From positions 1,364,001-1,428,000 of the forward strand of contig NC_018108.1 of the NCBI RefSeq assembly GCF_000276685.1: DNA of 64,000 nt, read 5' to 3'. The notes beneath the pieces were generated by a model. That model ran no database searches, had not been told where the DNA came from, and saw only the letters and a program-made list of their open reading frames with translations. Below are positions 25,990 to 37,115 of this stretch, piece by piece. A program made the translations under genes and the position numbers. Source of the DNA: Taylorella equigenitalis ATCC 35865 (lineage in GTDB: Bacteria; Pseudomonadota; Gammaproteobacteria; Burkholderiales; Burkholderiaceae_B). The first letter of the stretch is position 1, and the number at the start of each line of letters is the position of its first letter.

Positions 25990-27690
25990 TTAAGTGCTAT
26001 CTGGAGCCATTATCCTCAATAAATCTCTAGAGAGAGGAGAAGGTTCCAATCCAATTTCAGCTCCAATTATTTCTGCCCCTAGGCTTGCCCATGTCATTCC
26101 ATGAGAACCGTATGCACAGGCTAAAAAAACATTAGTGTCTTTAAGCCGTCCTATTAAAGGAGTTCTTCCGTTGACTACTGCCCTAACACATGCATGCCCC
26201 TTTAAGCCCTGTAACCTTACAAGATCCTCAGCATCAAAATCAAATTCTATAGGTATTTTAGAAAGTATGCTCTGATGCCCTTCTAAACTAACTTCTGGAT
26301 TTAAATCATTATGCTTATAAGTCGACCCCATAACACAATATCCTCCCATTTCAGGAAGGAAATATCCCAAACCACCTATAACACATTTTGGTCCACCACT
26401 AACAAGTTCTGCTGGAACCCTTAATGTTTGCCCACTTAGAGCATGAAGGGTAGCAAATTTTGAAACCCTTTGAACACATTGACCAGACTTAAGTTTAACA
26501 GTATCTAAACCACTGGTAGCTAAGATTTCAGGGGTTTTTATAGCGGAGGCAATAACAACGTAATCATACCCTTCAAAGAAATCATTATCTTCAGTTTTTA
26601 GTCTAATTTTTGGGCATGATGCATCAATAGATAAAATTCGATTTGTGAATTTATTTATACCCTCTAAATCCGTTAAAAGTTTTATTATTTTTAATGGCGA
26701 TATCTGCATCCCAAAAGGTAAAAAAACCGCATCCCTATTTATATTGAATCCAGAGATAGATGTCGCTTCTTCTGCAGTAACCCTCCTAATCCATTCATCA
26801 GGAAAATTTAGCATCTCAACAGCTTGGGCCAATGATTTAGCATAACCTTTGTCCCTATCAACTTCAAGCGTTCCGCAAGGATTCAAAGCCTGTCCGAAGT
26901 AGCATTGCCACCTTGTGCGAGCTCTAAGTACACCAGCACGTGATATTCTTGATTTGGGGCTATCATCTGCTGTAATCACTGGTGTAATCGCACCTGCAGA
27001 TGTTTCGAAAACCTCACCTGTAGGCATATCATTAAATTTAGGATCAAATAAATCAACCTTGTGTCCTTTTTTAGATAGTAGGTTGGCAATGCTTGCTCCC
27101 GCAATACCAGCCCCGATAACCGCAATATTACTAGGTTGGGCTTGTATACATTTATGTTTTATATGTGGATTAGATAGCTGGTAGAGATTCAGTTCGCTGT
27201 TCCTATGAACTATTTTAAACTGCTTAAAAGATGCAATTTCTTCTAAAGTTGACACTTGAGATGGTGTGTACACATAGATATTTGAAACTGCTAACCTCAT
27301 CATGTTTTTACATGGTTCGTCTACTATAAACACATCTATCTCGGCTTGTAAACTATCCCATCCATACTCATCATAAACAATATGAACTACCAATTTGAAA
27401 TTAAGAATATCTATGCGATTTATTCCTGACATAGGTAGTGGCCAAGCATTTTTAAGGACGTGGGAACTGTTAGAAGGCTTGAAAAAAATATTTTTTGTTG
27501 GCGAAAGAAGGATAATATGAAGCGATTTTTCAAAACTAACGTTAAAATTTAAAACTTTTTTAAATTCTTGAATTAAGGCTCCTGATACCTCCTCCCAAGA
27601 TGTAGATTTAATAGCGACGACAGTTGGACCCTGTTTTTGTTGATATATTTTTAAAATTTTTTTTAAAAATTCGGGTAGATTTACAAACAT
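25990..27690 (-). CDS. mnmC: MnmC-type tRNA modification protein, FAD domain intact
   Basis: MnmC finishes the mnm5s2U34 wobble base: an FAD domain removes the carboxymethyl group and a methyltransferase domain adds methyl. The FAD half is clear, with IAVIGAGIAGASIANLLSKKGHKVDLFD, ALNPCGTLEVDRDKGYAKSL, CVIGGLGYFLPE and RAVVNGRTPLIGRL. The N-terminal roughly 190 residues sit where the methyltransferase should be, but no GFGTGLN SAM loop can be found. The ATG at 27690 is preferred; the frame is also open from a TTG at 27720. It is divergent from mgtE. Confidence 0.75.
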   Translation of the reverse strand: MFVNLPEFLKKILKIYQQKQGPTVVAIKSTSWEEVSGALIQEFKKVLNFNVSFEKSLHIILLSPTKNIFFKPSNSSHVLKNAWPLPMSGINRIDILNFKLVVHIVYDEYGWDSLQAEIDVFIVDEPCKNMMRLAVSNIYVYTPSQVSTLEEIASFKQFKIVHRNSELNLYQLSNPHIKHKCIQAQPSNIAVIGAGIAGASIANLLSKKGHKVDLFDPKFNDMPTGEVFETSAGAITPVITADDSPKSRISRAGVLRARTRWQCYFGQALNPCGTLEVDRDKGYAKSLAQAVEMLNFPDEWIRRVTAEEATSISGFNINRDAVFLPFGMQISPLKIIKLLTDLEGINKFTNRILSIDASCPKIRLKTEDNDFFEGYDYVVIASAIKTPEILATSGLDTVKLKSGQCVQRVSKFATLHALSGQTLRVPAELVSGGPKCVIGGLGYFLPEMGGYCVMGSTYKHNDLNPEVSLEGHQSILSKIPIEFDFDAEDLVRLQGLKGHACVRAVVNGRTPLIGRLKDTNVFLACAYGSHGMTWASLGAEIIGAEIGLEPSPLSRDLLRIMAPDST

Positions 27691-27751
27691 GCTATTCGTC
27701 CAAGAGGTGCTATAATCCAAGCTATATTGAGAGCGTAGCCTATATTTTACT

Positions 27752-29242
27752 ATGGACTTTTCAAATCAAAATCCACAAGATGCTCAAGCTTTAGACCCAT
27801 CCAAATCTAAGCGTTTGGACACGGAAGAGGCTCAGCTTGCTCTCGAGCATGTAAAACTTCTTTTACGTAAGCATTATTTAGTTGAAAATCTAGTTCACAA
27901 TCAGGAAAGCGACCCTGATGATCGTAAAGAGCTAGTAGAAAACCTTGTAAAAAAACAGCATGACGTAGAGTTACAGAATTTTCTTAATCCACTTCATCCT
28001 GTTGATATTGCCTACATACTAGATTCTCTTCCTCACTCTGATAGACTGCATGTTTGGAATCTTGTCCACGCCATGCATGATGGTGAGGTGTTACTTGAAG
28101 TAAGTGATAGGGTCAGAGAAGACCTTATTGCCAGCATGAACGATGAGGATTTGCTGGCTGCTACAGAAAATCTTGACACCGACGAATTAGCCGATCTAGC
28201 TCCAGATTTACCTCCATCTGTTGTTGCTGAGGTTCAAAAGGGATTGACGGACAAGGAGCGAAATCAACTTATTGCAGCTCTTGGATACAAGGAAGGTACT
28301 GTCGGTGCAATTATGGACTTCGAGATGTTACGTGTCAGAGAGGACGTGACTTTGGAAGTTGTATTGCGTTATTTGCGTCAATTAAAATCATTGCCAGACC
28401 ATACTGATAAGCTTTTTGTTATTGATAACGATGAGCATTTGCTAGGTGTCTTATCAATCTCAGATCTTCTTTTAAATCAGCCGACTGAGATTGTTAAAAA
28501 TGTTATGCGTACAAACGTATTTTCTCTTAACCCAGAAGAGGACGATACGGTGGCCACCTCTGCGTTTGAGCGTTATGATTTGGTCTCAGCTCCCGTGTTA
28601 GATAACGAAAATAGACTTATTGCTCGTGTAACTATTAATGACGTTCTTGATGTAATCCAAGAGGATACGCAAGAGATGCAACTTGCTTCTGCAGGTCTAT
28701 CGGAAGAGGATACATTCTCATCAATTGGTCAAGCGGTAGTAAACAGGACACCTTGGCTACTTATTAATTTATGTACAGCTTCTGTAGCTACTTTTATCGC
28801 TTCCTTGTTTGAGGACACTGTTAGCGAAATTGTTATATTGGCTTTTCTGATGTCCATTGTGGCTGGTATAGGTGGCAATTCAGGAAATCAGACACTAACT
28901 CTTGTGATTCGTGCTTTATCAATGGGTAGAATCCAATCAAAACATATGTTTAGATTAATACGGCGTGAGGCTTTGGTTACGCTTCTTGTGGGTTTACTTG
29001 GAAGCATCATAGCTTCTGGTTTTGCGTGGGCCATATCTGGATCTTATGAAATTGCACTTGTTATGGTCATAGCGATGGTTTTGAATATGCTTATTGGTGC
29101 CTGCCTTGGAGTAATTATCCCTATGGTACGAGACAGGTTTAATAAAGATCCTGCCATGGGTTCATCAGTTCTTTTAACATTTTTCACAGATGCTTTGGGA
29201 TTTTTTATATTCCTTGGATTAGCGAGCATCTTTTTGCTTTGA
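27752..29242 (+). CDS. mgtE: magnesium transporter MgtE
   Basis: Magnesium channel of 496 aa. The N-terminal cytosolic domain has LHPVDIAYILDSLP repeats. A CBS pair follows (YKEGTVGAIMDFEMLRVREDVTLEVVLRYL and NVMRTNVFSLNPEEDDTVATSAFERYDLVSAPVLD). Five membrane helices carry the pore segment GIGGNSGNQTLTLVIRAL and end in PMVRDRFNKDPAMGSSVLLTFFTDALGFFIFL. The CBS domains gate the pore by sensing internal magnesium. A strong bidirectional hairpin follows the gene. Confidence 0.96.
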   Translation: MDFSNQNPQDAQALDPSKSKRLDTEEAQLALEHVKLLLRKHYLVENLVHNQESDPDDRKELVENLVKKQHDVELQNFLNPLHPVDIAYILDSLPHSDRLHVWNLVHAMHDGEVLLEVSDRVREDLIASMNDEDLLAATENLDTDELADLAPDLPPSVVAEVQKGLTDKERNQLIAALGYKEGTVGAIMDFEMLRVREDVTLEVVLRYLRQLKSLPDHTDKLFVIDNDEHLLGVLSISDLLLNQPTEIVKNVMRTNVFSLNPEEDDTVATSAFERYDLVSAPVLDNENRLIARVTINDVLDVIQEDTQEMQLASAGLSEEDTFSSIGQAVVNRTPWLLINLCTASVATFIASLFEDTVSEIVILAFLMSIVAGIGGNSGNQTLTLVIRALSMGRIQSKHMFRLIRREALVTLLVGLLGSIIASGFAWAISGSYEIALVMVIAMVLNMLIGACLGVIIPMVRDRFNKDPAMGSSVLLTFFTDALGFFIFLGLASIFLL

Positions 29243-29288
29243 AAGCCTATCCGCTATATAGCAAGGATCAAATAAAGCTATCAACTTT

Positions 29289-29318
29289 AAATAACCCTAG
29301 ATTTCTCTAGGGTTATTT
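29289..29318. terminator. bidirectional rho-independent terminator between mgtE and secA
   Basis: A perfect 13-bp inverted repeat (AAATAACCCTAGA with its complement) encloses a 4-nt loop. The A tract on one side and T tract on the other make it a two-way terminator. It lies in the 81-bp gap between the convergent mgtE and secA genes. Confidence 0.85.
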
Positions 29319-29323
29319 CATTA

Positions 29324-32062
29324 TTATGATAGTTTCCCGTGGCAATGCTTGTATTTTTTTCCGCTTCCACATGGACACGGATCATTTCTTCCGACATTAG
29401 CGAATTTCTTATGATTTTCAACTTCACTTGCGGCATTATCCTCTGCTAAAGCTTCGTCTTGATCAGCATGGTGATAGTTCATATGTTCAGCTTGTGATTT
29501 AGCTGCTTCTATCTGCTGTGCCTCAGCCTCATCTACCTCTTGAGGAGACTGAATCTGAACTGTTAAGAGGATTTTAGACACCTCATTGCGAACACGCTCA
29601 AGCATATATTTAAATAATTGGAAGGCTTCTCGCTTATATTCCTGCTTAGGATCTTTTTGAGCATACCCTCTAAGATGAATACCCTGACGTAAGTGATCAA
29701 GAGCAGCTAAATGCTCCCTCCAACATGTATCCAACCTACTAAGAATTATTGCTCGCTCAAATTGGTTCCAAGATTCATCACCAACTAAAGCAACTTTTTC
29801 TTCATAGATTCTGTTAGCTTCATTAAGCACCATCTGCAAAATATCATCATCATCGATATTATCGTTATTAGCTACAGCTGATTTAATATCAAGATTAATT
29901 CCCCATTCAGAACTTAGACTTGTCTGAAGTGAATCTATATCCCATTGCTCTTCAACAGTGTCTGCTGGAACATAAATTTGAACAAAATCCCTAAGAGCAT
30001 TAGCCCTAAGTTCATCAACCATATCTCTAATAGATTCTTCTTCTAGAACTTCATTTCTTTGACCGTAAAGCACTCTTCTCTGATCATTGGCAACATTATC
30101 AAATTCCAACAAATGCTTACGAATATCAAAATTTCGCCCCTCAACCTTTCTTTGAGCTGATTCAATTGATCGTGAAACCATCTTAGCTTCAATAGGTTCA
30201 CCAGGTGTGCCAAGTTTCTCCATAATTGTGCGCACGCGACCACCCGCAAATATACGTAGTAGATTATCGTCTAAAGACAGATAAAATCTAGAGGACCCTT
30301 TATCGCCCTGACGTCCCGCACGTCCACGAAGTTGATTATCAATACGACGTGATTCATGTCTTTCTGTTCCAATAATCCTCAAACCACCAGCACTTTTGAC
30401 TTTCTCATTTTCAAGTTTCCATGCTTCTTTTTCTTTAATGATTTGTTCTTGTTTCTGAGCTTCAGTAAGTGATTCATTGACTTGAATAGCGTTTATTTTT
30501 TTGGCAATATTTCCGCCTAAAACAATATCCGTACCACGCCCTGCCATATTTGTGGCAATAGTTATCTTTCCTGGTTTACCAGCCTCAGCGATAATATCAG
30601 CTTCTCTCGCATGCTGTTTAGCATTCAGTACATCGTGAGGTAGACCTACTTTATTTAAAAGCGCAGATAGAAATTCAGAGCTTTCGATACTTGTTGTACC
30701 AACTAGGACTGGTTGCTTTCTATCATAACAATCTTTTATATCCCTAATAATTGCATCATATTTTTCTTGTGCTGATAGGAATATTTGATCGTTCTGATCC
30801 TCCCTAATCATAGGGAGATTTGTAGGAATAATAACGGTTTCGAGACCATAAATTTCTTGGAACTCATAGGCTTCAGTATCTGCTGTACCAGTCATACCAG
30901 CCAGTTTGCTATACATTCTGAAATAGTTTTGGAATGTAATTGAGGCCATAGTCTGATTTTCATTTTGGATAGGTACGCCTTCTTTTGCTTCAACCGCTTG
31001 ATGTAAACCATCAGACCATCTACGACCAGTCATAAAACGGCCAGTAAACTCATCCACAATTACAACTTCTCCATCTTTTACAACATAATGCTGATCCTTA
31101 TGGAAAAGGTTATGTGCTCTTAAAGCCGCCATAAGGTGATGCATTAATGTTATATATCTTGGGTCATATAAAGATTCCCCTTCTGGCAAGATTCCTAACT
31201 GAGATAGAATTTCTTCAGCATGCTCATGACCTGCTTCTGAAAGGTGGATTTGTTGAGATTTTTCGTCAACCCAAAAATCACCTTCTGGTTCAGGTTCTTG
31301 TGGTTTAGGCTCCTCTTTCATACGAATTAATTTTTTAGGAACCTCATTCATCTGAACGTATAAAGCGGTATTATCCTCAGCTTGTCCAGAAATAATTAGT
31401 GGGGTACGAGCCTCATCGATAAGAATGGAGTCAACCTCATCGACTATCGCATAATTAAGCTTTCTTTGCCTTTTATCGGAAAGATGATACTCCATGTTAT
31501 CGCGTAGGTAGTCAAATCCGTACTCATTATTAGTACCGTAGGTAATATCTGCCCTGTAAGCCTCATATTTTTCAGTTGGATCCTGATCAGGAACCACAAC
31601 ACCAACTGATAAACCTAAAAAGTTGAAAAGCACCTTATTAGTTTCTGCATCCCTTCTAGCAAGGTAATCATTTACCGTTACAACGTGGACACCCTCACCC
31701 GTTAAAGCATTTAAGTACACTGGCAATGTGGACATTAAGGTTTTACCTTCACCAGTACGCATCTCTGCAATTTTGCCGTTATGCAAAACAATACCGCCAA
31801 TTAACTGAACGTCAAAGTGTCGCATCCCTAATGTCCTGACAGAGGCCTCTCTCACAACCGCAAATGCCTCTGGCAATAAAGAATCTAAACTTGTGCCACT
31901 TTCTAATCTATCTTTAAATTCAGTGGTTTTATTTTTAAGTTCATCATCCGAAAGAGCCTGCATAGCAGGTTCAAGACTGTTAATTTTTGTGACTATTTTT
32001 TTATATTGTTTAAGAAGGCGATCATTTCTAGAGCCAACTAACTTTTTAAGAATTGAAATCAT
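29324..32062 (-). CDS. secA: preprotein translocase ATPase SecA
   Basis: Motor of the Sec export pathway at the inner membrane. At 912 aa it is full length: [20 protein letters not shown] (Walker A), [20 protein letters not shown], the preprotein cross-linking region, [34 protein letters not shown], and [21 protein letters not shown]. The C-terminal linker ends in the SecB-binding zinc motif [14 protein letters not shown]. It stands alone between two non-coding gaps. The neighbouring order with an M23 peptidase, dciA and lpxC is typical of betaproteobacteria. Confidence 0.98.
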   Translation of the reverse strand: MISILKKLVGSRNDRLLKQYKKIVTKINSLEPAMQALSDDELKNKTTEFKDRLESGTSLDSLLPEAFAVVREASVRTLGMRHFDVQLIGGIVLHNGKIAEMRTGEGKTLMSTLPVYLNALTGEGVHVVTVNDYLARRDAETNKVLFNFLGLSVGVVVPDQDPTEKYEAYRADITYGTNNEYGFDYLRDNMEYHLSDKRQRKLNYAIVDEVDSILIDEARTPLIISGQAEDNTALYVQMNEVPKKLIRMKEEPKPQEPEPEGDFWVDEKSQQIHLSEAGHEHAEEILSQLGILPEGESLYDPRYITLMHHLMAALRAHNLFHKDQHYVVKDGEVVIVDEFTGRFMTGRRWSDGLHQAVEAKEGVPIQNENQTMASITFQNYFRMYSKLAGMTGTADTEAYEFQEIYGLETVIIPTNLPMIREDQNDQIFLSAQEKYDAIIRDIKDCYDRKQPVLVGTTSIESSEFLSALLNKVGLPHDVLNAKQHAREADIIAEAGKPGKITIATNMAGRGTDIVLGGNIAKKINAIQVNESLTEAQKQEQIIKEKEAWKLENEKVKSAGGLRIIGTERHESRRIDNQLRGRAGRQGDKGSSRFYLSLDDNLLRIFAGGRVRTIMEKLGTPGEPIEAKMVSRSIESAQRKVEGRNFDIRKHLLEFDNVANDQRRVLYGQRNEVLEEESIRDMVDELRANALRDFVQIYVPADTVEEQWDIDSLQTSLSSEWGINLDIKSAVANNDNIDDDDILQMVLNEANRIYEEKVALVGDESWNQFERAIILSRLDTCWREHLAALDHLRQGIHLRGYAQKDPKQEYKREAFQLFKYMLERVRNEVSKILLTVQIQSPQEVDEAEAQQIEAAKSQAEHMNYHHADQDEALAEDNAASEVENHKKFANVGRNDPCPCGSGKKYKHCHGKLS

Positions 32063-32163
32063 TGTGGGAATTTTTTAAATACACTAAAACGTATATATGG
32101 TCAAAAATGCGTTTATAAAGTGAAATTTTAACCGAATTTATTTAAAGTCAAAAAAGGGATGGA

Positions 32164-33177
32164 CTAATATGTCCTAGAGTTTATAGATGAATTTTTCATT
32201 TTACCCTGTGCAGATACTCGTTTGATGCCTGCAGTGTTATATGCATTTTGGGTTACAAAATTGTTTATCTTGTATTCGTGTCCTATAAATTCTAACGGAT
32301 CTAAAGGCACATCATTTATCCTGACTTCAAAATGAAGGTGCGAGCCAGTTGAACCGCCTGAATTACCAATCTGAGCAATAACATCCCTTGGACTTACAAT
32401 TTGACCTACTTCTACTTGAACCTTTGAGAGGTGAGCATAACGGGTTGTAATGTGATTACCGTGATCAATATCTAATGTCAAACCGTAGCCAGCCCTCTCT
32501 CCAACAAAACTTACTAAACCTGCTCCAGGGGCTATTATAGGCGTCCCTATAGGACCAGCCAAATCAATTCCTGAATGAAGTTTTAATTCTCCAGTAATAG
32601 GATGCATACGCATGCCAAACCCTGAAGATACGTGAGTTTCTGATAGCGATACTGGAATAATGGTTGGGATTCTTTGTAAGTTTGCTGAATCTACTTGAGT
32701 GAAAAATTCCATAACCTTAAGTTTATCTTCTTGAAGGCTAATTCTTTTAAGAAGTTTATCAATCTGACGACCTATCTGTTCAGCTGATTCACGAGGTTCC
32801 TTTATAGAATTTCTTTTATCGAAAGAGTTATCGTTTTTTTGACCAGATGCATCTAAATTAATATTTTGAAGCCCCTCTTCCTGAGCAATCCTATGACTTA
32901 GAAATTCAATTTTTGCAAGTTTTACTTTTATATCGGATAGTTGACTTGTAAGCTCATCTAATGCGTAGGCAATGACTTCCAATTCATTAGTTCTTTTTTT
33001 CTTTTCGACTATGGTTTGCGTTTCAACTATTTCATGAGAACCGAATTTTCTTTCTAATAAAACACCTGATAACACAGCAACCATAAGCGATACAAACACT
33101 AGGCTAAGTTGTATAATCTGCTTAACCTGATGTTTTTTTCGTCTTGGAGATTTAAATCTCTTCTTTACCTCAGACAT
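32164..33177 (-). CDS. M23 family metallopeptidase, membrane-anchored
   Basis: A short basic cytoplasmic start is followed by one membrane helix (LSLVFVSLMVAVLSGVLL, residues about 28-45). A coiled-coil-like stretch (about 60-165) leads to a LytM domain with HSGIDLAGPIGTPI (the HxxxD zinc ligands) and GSHLHFEV (HxH). The zinc ligands are intact, so it should cleave peptidoglycan cross-bridges or regulate amidases. Its place next to secA, lpxC and the dcw cluster suits a role in wall remodelling. It is divergent from dciA by 4 bp. Confidence 0.9.
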   Translation of the reverse strand: MSEVKKRFKSPRRKKHQVKQIIQLSLVFVSLMVAVLSGVLLERKFGSHEIVETQTIVEKKKRTNELEVIAYALDELTSQLSDIKVKLAKIEFLSHRIAQEEGLQNINLDASGQKNDNSFDKRNSIKEPRESAEQIGRQIDKLLKRISLQEDKLKVMEFFTQVDSANLQRIPTIIPVSLSETHVSSGFGMRMHPITGELKLHSGIDLAGPIGTPIIAPGAGLVSFVGERAGYGLTLDIDHGNHITTRYAHLSKVQVEVGQIVSPRDVIAQIGNSGGSTGSHLHFEVRINDVPLDPLEFIGHEYKINNFVTQNAYNTAGIKRVSAQGKMKNSSINSRTY

Positions 33178-33181
33178 TGCT

Positions 33182-33505
33182 ATGATCCCATCTAGAAAAA
33201 AAAGAAGTCAAAGAGTATATGGCTTTAGGAACGCAGGAGACAAAACTTTAAGACAGGAAAATCTTGTACTTGCCCATGCAATGAGAAATATCAATGTTGA
33301 ATCTGATATTTATCAATTAGTTACTGAAGATTTTATTGAAAAGTGTCGTGTTGTTCAACTTATAGACGAAGAATTAGTAATTCTTGCACCTAACAATGCC
33401 ATACACTCAAAACTAAAACAAGTTACGCCGTCTATTGTGAGAGGGTTGCGAGCAAAGGGTTACCGTATAAATAGAGTGGTTGGAAAAGTATCCAAAAGTG
33501 GTTAA
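33182..33505 (+). CDS. dciA: DciA family (DUF721) protein
   Basis: A 107-aa protein with the DUF721 pattern: [43 protein letters not shown]. DciA-type proteins assist loading of the replicative helicase DnaB in bacteria lacking DnaC-like loaders. The position between an M23 peptidase and lpxC is conserved in this group. Its 3' end overlaps lpxC by 4 bp on the other strand. Confidence 0.8.
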   Translation: MIPSRKKRSQRVYGFRNAGDKTLRQENLVLAHAMRNINVESDIYQLVTEDFIEKCRVVQLIDEELVILAPNNAIHSKLKQVTPSIVRGLRAKGYRINRVVGKVSKSG

Positions 33506-34437
33506 ATCGTAGCAAAATTAGATTTAATTGTATGAAGCTTTTCCGAATCTATATCACTTTTTTCATCAAATGATATAACCTCATAATTTTCAGAATCATC
33601 CAATACTGCACGTACCAATTTATTATTTAATCCATGTCCAGATTTGTGAGCCGTATATTTAGCAAGCAATGGATGACCGAAAAGATATAAATCTCCAATC
33701 GCATCAAGAATTTTATGCTTAACAAATTCATCTTCATATCGAAGACCTTCAGAATTTAAAATTCTGTATTCGTCCATGACAATTGCATTATCCAAACTAC
33801 CACCACGTGCCAAACCCACACCTCTAAGCATCTCAACTTCATTTGCAAAGCCAAATGTCCTAGCTCTAGCAATTTGATCAATATATGAATCTCTTGAAAA
33901 ATCAATTTCTCTAAAATTGGTAGTTGAATTGATTGCAGGGTGCTCGAAATCGATGGAGAACGCCAATGAGAAACCTTCATATGGTTCAAGTCTAGCCCAC
34001 TTACGTGAATCACCCTCACCATCAAAAACTTCTACTGTCTTAAGTAAACGAATGAATTTTTTTGGGGCTTCTTGTTCGACTATACCTGCATCTTTTAATA
34101 GATAAACAAAGGTTACAGCACTACCATCCATAATTGGTATTTCTTCTGCATCTACATCTACATGAATATTATCGATACCCAAGCCAGCTAATGCACTCAT
34201 AAGATGCTCAACTGTCGAAATTCTGTAATCTCCATTTTTAAGAACAGAAGCCATGCGAGTATCACCAACTAAGTTGGCCTTAGCTGGAAAATCTATAACT
34301 TCAGGAATATCTACTCTATGGAAAATAATTCCAGTATCTGGTAGAGCAGGTCTTAAGGTAATATTTACCCGTCTACCCGAATGAACACCAACCCCTGTAG
34401 CCGTAACAACTTTCTGAATAGATCTTTGTTTAATCAT
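33502..34437 (-). CDS. lpxC: UDP-3-O-acyl-N-acetylglucosamine deacetylase LpxC
   Basis: Zinc enzyme for the committed step of lipid A synthesis. [17 protein letters not shown] carries the first zinc His. [32 protein letters not shown] carries the other His and Asp ligands and the catalytic His. [16 protein letters not shown] marks the N-terminus. At 311 aa it is complete. It follows ftsZ after a terminator-containing gap, so it probably has its own promoter. Confidence 0.97.
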   Translation of the reverse strand: MIKQRSIQKVVTATGVGVHSGRRVNITLRPALPDTGIIFHRVDIPEVIDFPAKANLVGDTRMASVLKNGDYRISTVEHLMSALAGLGIDNIHVDVDAEEIPIMDGSAVTFVYLLKDAGIVEQEAPKKFIRLLKTVEVFDGEGDSRKWARLEPYEGFSLAFSIDFEHPAINSTTNFREIDFSRDSYIDQIARARTFGFANEVEMLRGVGLARGGSLDNAIVMDEYRILNSEGLRYEDEFVKHKILDAIGDLYLFGHPLLAKYTAHKSGHGLNNKLVRAVLDDSENYEVISFDEKSDIDSEKLHTIKSNFATI

Positions 34438-34481
34438 TTAAATACCTAATTTTTCTAAATGATAACTTAAAAAACTCAAAT

Positions 34482-34510
34482 AAAAAATGCTACACCTAAC
34501 AAGTGTAGCA
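34482..34510 (-). terminator. rho-independent terminator after ftsZ
   Basis: The perfect 8-bp stem TGCTACAC / GTGTAGCA has a 7-nt loop and is followed on the minus strand by a run of six T. It lies 31 bp after the ftsZ stop and marks the end of the dcw cluster, separating it from lpxC. Confidence 0.85.
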
Positions 34511-34541
34511 CTTTGAATTTCACAAGATTACCCAATGTAGA

Positions 34542-35735
34542 TTAATTATTTTGGCGTCTTAAGTACGCAGGTACATCTCTATTATCTGATGAAATACTCA
34601 TGGGATTAGCAATCCTAGAACCTCTTCTAATAGAAATAGAAGCCACAGAATTTGCATTATCTGGTCTAAACAAAGTTATACCATCAGTACCAGTAGCCAC
34701 AACAGGAATCTCTTCCTCTTTAGTGTCAGTAACAACTTGTAGATTTGGTTTTGATCCTAAACCAGTAGCTATAACAGTTACCCTTAATCTATCATCCATG
34801 CTAGGGTCGTTATTAATACCGTTAATAATAGTTGCATCTTCTGATACCATCTCACTAACTAAAGTATTAATTTTAGAAACTTCCGCACGAGTTAAATTAG
34901 CCGCAGTGATATTAACGATTACACCGAAAGCACCGCGAATATCTATGTCTTCTAATAGATTACTAGAAATTGCTTGATTAATGGCTTCTTCAGCACGATT
35001 ATCGCCCTTAGCTTCTGCAGTACCAAGCATAGCTTTACCGTACTCACTCATAATAGTAAGAACGTCCTGGAAGTCTACGTTAATGTAGCCACCACTATTA
35101 ATAATCTCAGCTATACCTGCACATGCGTTATATAAAACTTTATCTGCTTCTTTAAGGCAATCCTCAAAAGGAAGTGAACCATCTAAAGTTTCTTCAAGTT
35201 TTTCGTTAAGTACGACGATAATGGAACGTGCATGCTCTGAAAGTTCCTTAACGCCCTCAACCGCAACTTGCATACGCTTTTTACCTTCAAATTTAAAAGG
35301 CTTAGTAACGATGGCAATAGTTAAGATACCCAACTCATTAGCAATCTCTGCAACATAAGGTGCACCCCCAGTTCCAGTTCCACCACCCATACCCGCAGTG
35401 ATAAATAGTATTTTCGCTCCTTTGATTGCTTTCTCAATCTCTTCTTTTGATTTAACGGTGGCTTCTTTTCCAGCATCTGGACGAGCACCAGCACCTAGAC
35501 CAGATGTTCCAAGTGCAATTTTTGTGGGAGCAAGAGATTGCTCTAATGCTTGACGATCGGTATTAGCAACTATAAAGTCAACTCCAGCAATACCAGACTT
35601 AATCATGTGATTAACGGCATTACAACCAGCACCACCAATACCTAAAACTTTAATTAATTGATTCCCAGGTTGGCTACTTTCGGATAAACCAAACCCTAAG
35701 GAATTTTCGTAAACGCTAAATCCCAAATCTGACAT
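34542..35735 (-). CDS. ftsZ: cell division protein FtsZ
   Basis: Tubulin-like GTPase that forms the division ring. IKVLGIGGAGCNAVNHMI begins the GTPase, with the tubulin signature GGGTGTGGAPYVA, T7-loop NVDFQDVLTIM and the ITAANLTRAEVSKIN part of the C-terminal domain. A variable linker leads to the conserved tail DVPAYLRRQ, which binds FtsA. At 397 aa it is typical. It is separated from ftsA by 153 bp, long enough for its own promoters, and is followed by a terminator. Confidence 0.98.
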   Translation of the reverse strand: MSDLGFSVYENSLGFGLSESSQPGNQLIKVLGIGGAGCNAVNHMIKSGIAGVDFIVANTDRQALEQSLAPTKIALGTSGLGAGARPDAGKEATVKSKEEIEKAIKGAKILFITAGMGGGTGTGGAPYVAEIANELGILTIAIVTKPFKFEGKKRMQVAVEGVKELSEHARSIIVVLNEKLEETLDGSLPFEDCLKEADKVLYNACAGIAEIINSGGYINVDFQDVLTIMSEYGKAMLGTAEAKGDNRAEEAINQAISSNLLEDIDIRGAFGVIVNITAANLTRAEVSKINTLVSEMVSEDATIINGINNDPSMDDRLRVTVIATGLGSKPNLQVVTDTKEEEIPVVATGTDGITLFRPDNANSVASISIRRGSRIANPMSISSDNRDVPAYLRRQNN

Positions 35736-35888
35736 AATCAGCCCCTAATTATGAAACCTATAACCCCAGTCATATTTTAGGAAATCGTCTCAAAGAGAAA
35801 TCCAGTGCGTGACTCCTCGATGTTATCTTTGAACCGACTCCGTAAGTAATTAAAAAATTACTCAAACCCTTAAAAACATTATATAAAA

Positions 35889-37115
35889 TTAAGGGGTTGT
35901 ACGCCAAAAGAAATCGCGAATTTTTGATAAAAGATTATTACCTCTTGAACCATTTACAACGTCACGATTATTTCGTGATTGAAGTAGTAATCCCATAACA
36001 GTTGAATACTCTGGCCTGCTCACGATATCAGAGAGACTACCATGATAAAGAGGTTTACCTGTTCTGACAGGTTTACCAAAAATATCCTCTGCAACTAAAT
36101 TGATTCCTGGAAGATTAGCGGAACCACCTGTAATAACTATCGAATTAGGACTAAGTCCATCACTATCAAGATCTTGAAGAATTTCTACAAATATATCTTC
36201 AAGCCTAGAATAAATAATATCTCCTATAATTCCATGTTCAATTATGCGGGGCATACGGTCTTCTTCACCAAACGGCGAGAGTTCAACCTGATCTGAAGGT
36301 CCAACTAAATCACGTCTAGCTACCCCTTTCTCAATTTTTAAATCTTCAGCTTCTGGAACTGGAATATATAGCACTTGTGAAAGGTCATTAGTAATTCTAT
36401 GACCGCCCTCTTCATAAACTTTAGAATACTTAATATATCCATCTTTGTAAAAGGCTATATCGGTAGTCCCTGAACCCATATCGATATAAAGCACTCCTTG
36501 ACGTTTTTCATCACTTGTAAGGCACATCAAACTTCCAGCCAAAGCATTTAGTGTCAAATCTTTTGGCTCTATACCACAACGACGCACACATTTAAGAATA
36601 TTTTGACATGCTGTTTCTTCTGACAAAATAATATGAACTTTTACGTCCAATCTAACACCTGCCATACCGATTGGCTCTTCAATCCCTTGTTGACGATCGA
36701 TTATGTACTGCTGTCTGAGAACATGAAGAATTCTAGAGTCATTAGGATACTGAATAGAACGTGCCGTTTCTATCACCCTTTCAACATCATATGCAGAAAC
36801 TTCCTTATCGCGTATCGCAACCATTCCTGTGGAATTTATACTCTGAATGTGAGCTCCACTAATTCCAACGATTGCTTCTCGAATCCTGCAATCAGCCATT
36901 AACTCAGCTTCTTCCAAAGCTTTCTGAATAGCCTTCACCGTAGTGTCTATATTAACGACGATACCATTTCTTATGCCACCACCTGTAGGAGCCTGACCAG
37001 TACCAATAACATCGAATTTACCCTGTTCATCCAAAGCTTCTGCTACTACAACTACAACTTTAGTAGTACCGATATCTATTGCTACTAATAATTCTTTCTT
37101 AGATTCACGACTCAT
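35889..37115 (-). CDS. ftsA: cell division protein FtsA
   Basis: Actin-like protein that links FtsZ to the membrane. LLVAIDIGTTKVVVVVAEA (phosphate 1), the 1C domain with GISGAHIQSINSTG, YIDMGSGTTDIAFYKDG (phosphate 2), and VITGGSANLPGI (adenosine motif) are all visible. The C-terminal amphipathic helix LLSKIRDFFWRTTP is the membrane anchor. The start overlaps the ftsQ stop by 4 bp. Confidence 0.97.
   Translation of the reverse strand: MSRESKKELLVAIDIGTTKVVVVVAEALDEQGKFDVIGTGQAPTGGGIRNGIVVNIDTTVKAIQKALEEAELMADCRIREAIVGISGAHIQSINSTGMVAIRDKEVSAYDVERVIETARSIQYPNDSRILHVLRQQYIIDRQQGIEEPIGMAGVRLDVKVHIILSEETACQNILKCVRRCGIEPKDLTLNALAGSLMCLTSDEKRQGVLYIDMGSGTTDIAFYKDGYIKYSKVYEEGGHRITNDLSQVLYIPVPEAEDLKIEKGVARRDLVGPSDQVELSPFGEEDRMPRIIEHGIIGDIIYSRLEDIFVEILQDLDSDGLSPNSIVITGGSANLPGINLVAEDIFGKPVRTGKPLYHGSLSDIVSRPEYSTVMGLLLQSRNNRDVVNGSRGNNLLSKIRDFFWRTTP

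Noticed and set aside
34600-34977. Open frame of 125 codons antisense to ftsZ
   Set aside because: Same reasoning: ftsZ is intact and the antisense frame resembles nothing.
35845-35862. AT-only hairpin between ftsA and ftsZ as a terminator
   Set aside because: The 7-bp stem is AT-rich, so it would be too weak, and the genes are expected to be transcribed together at least in part.
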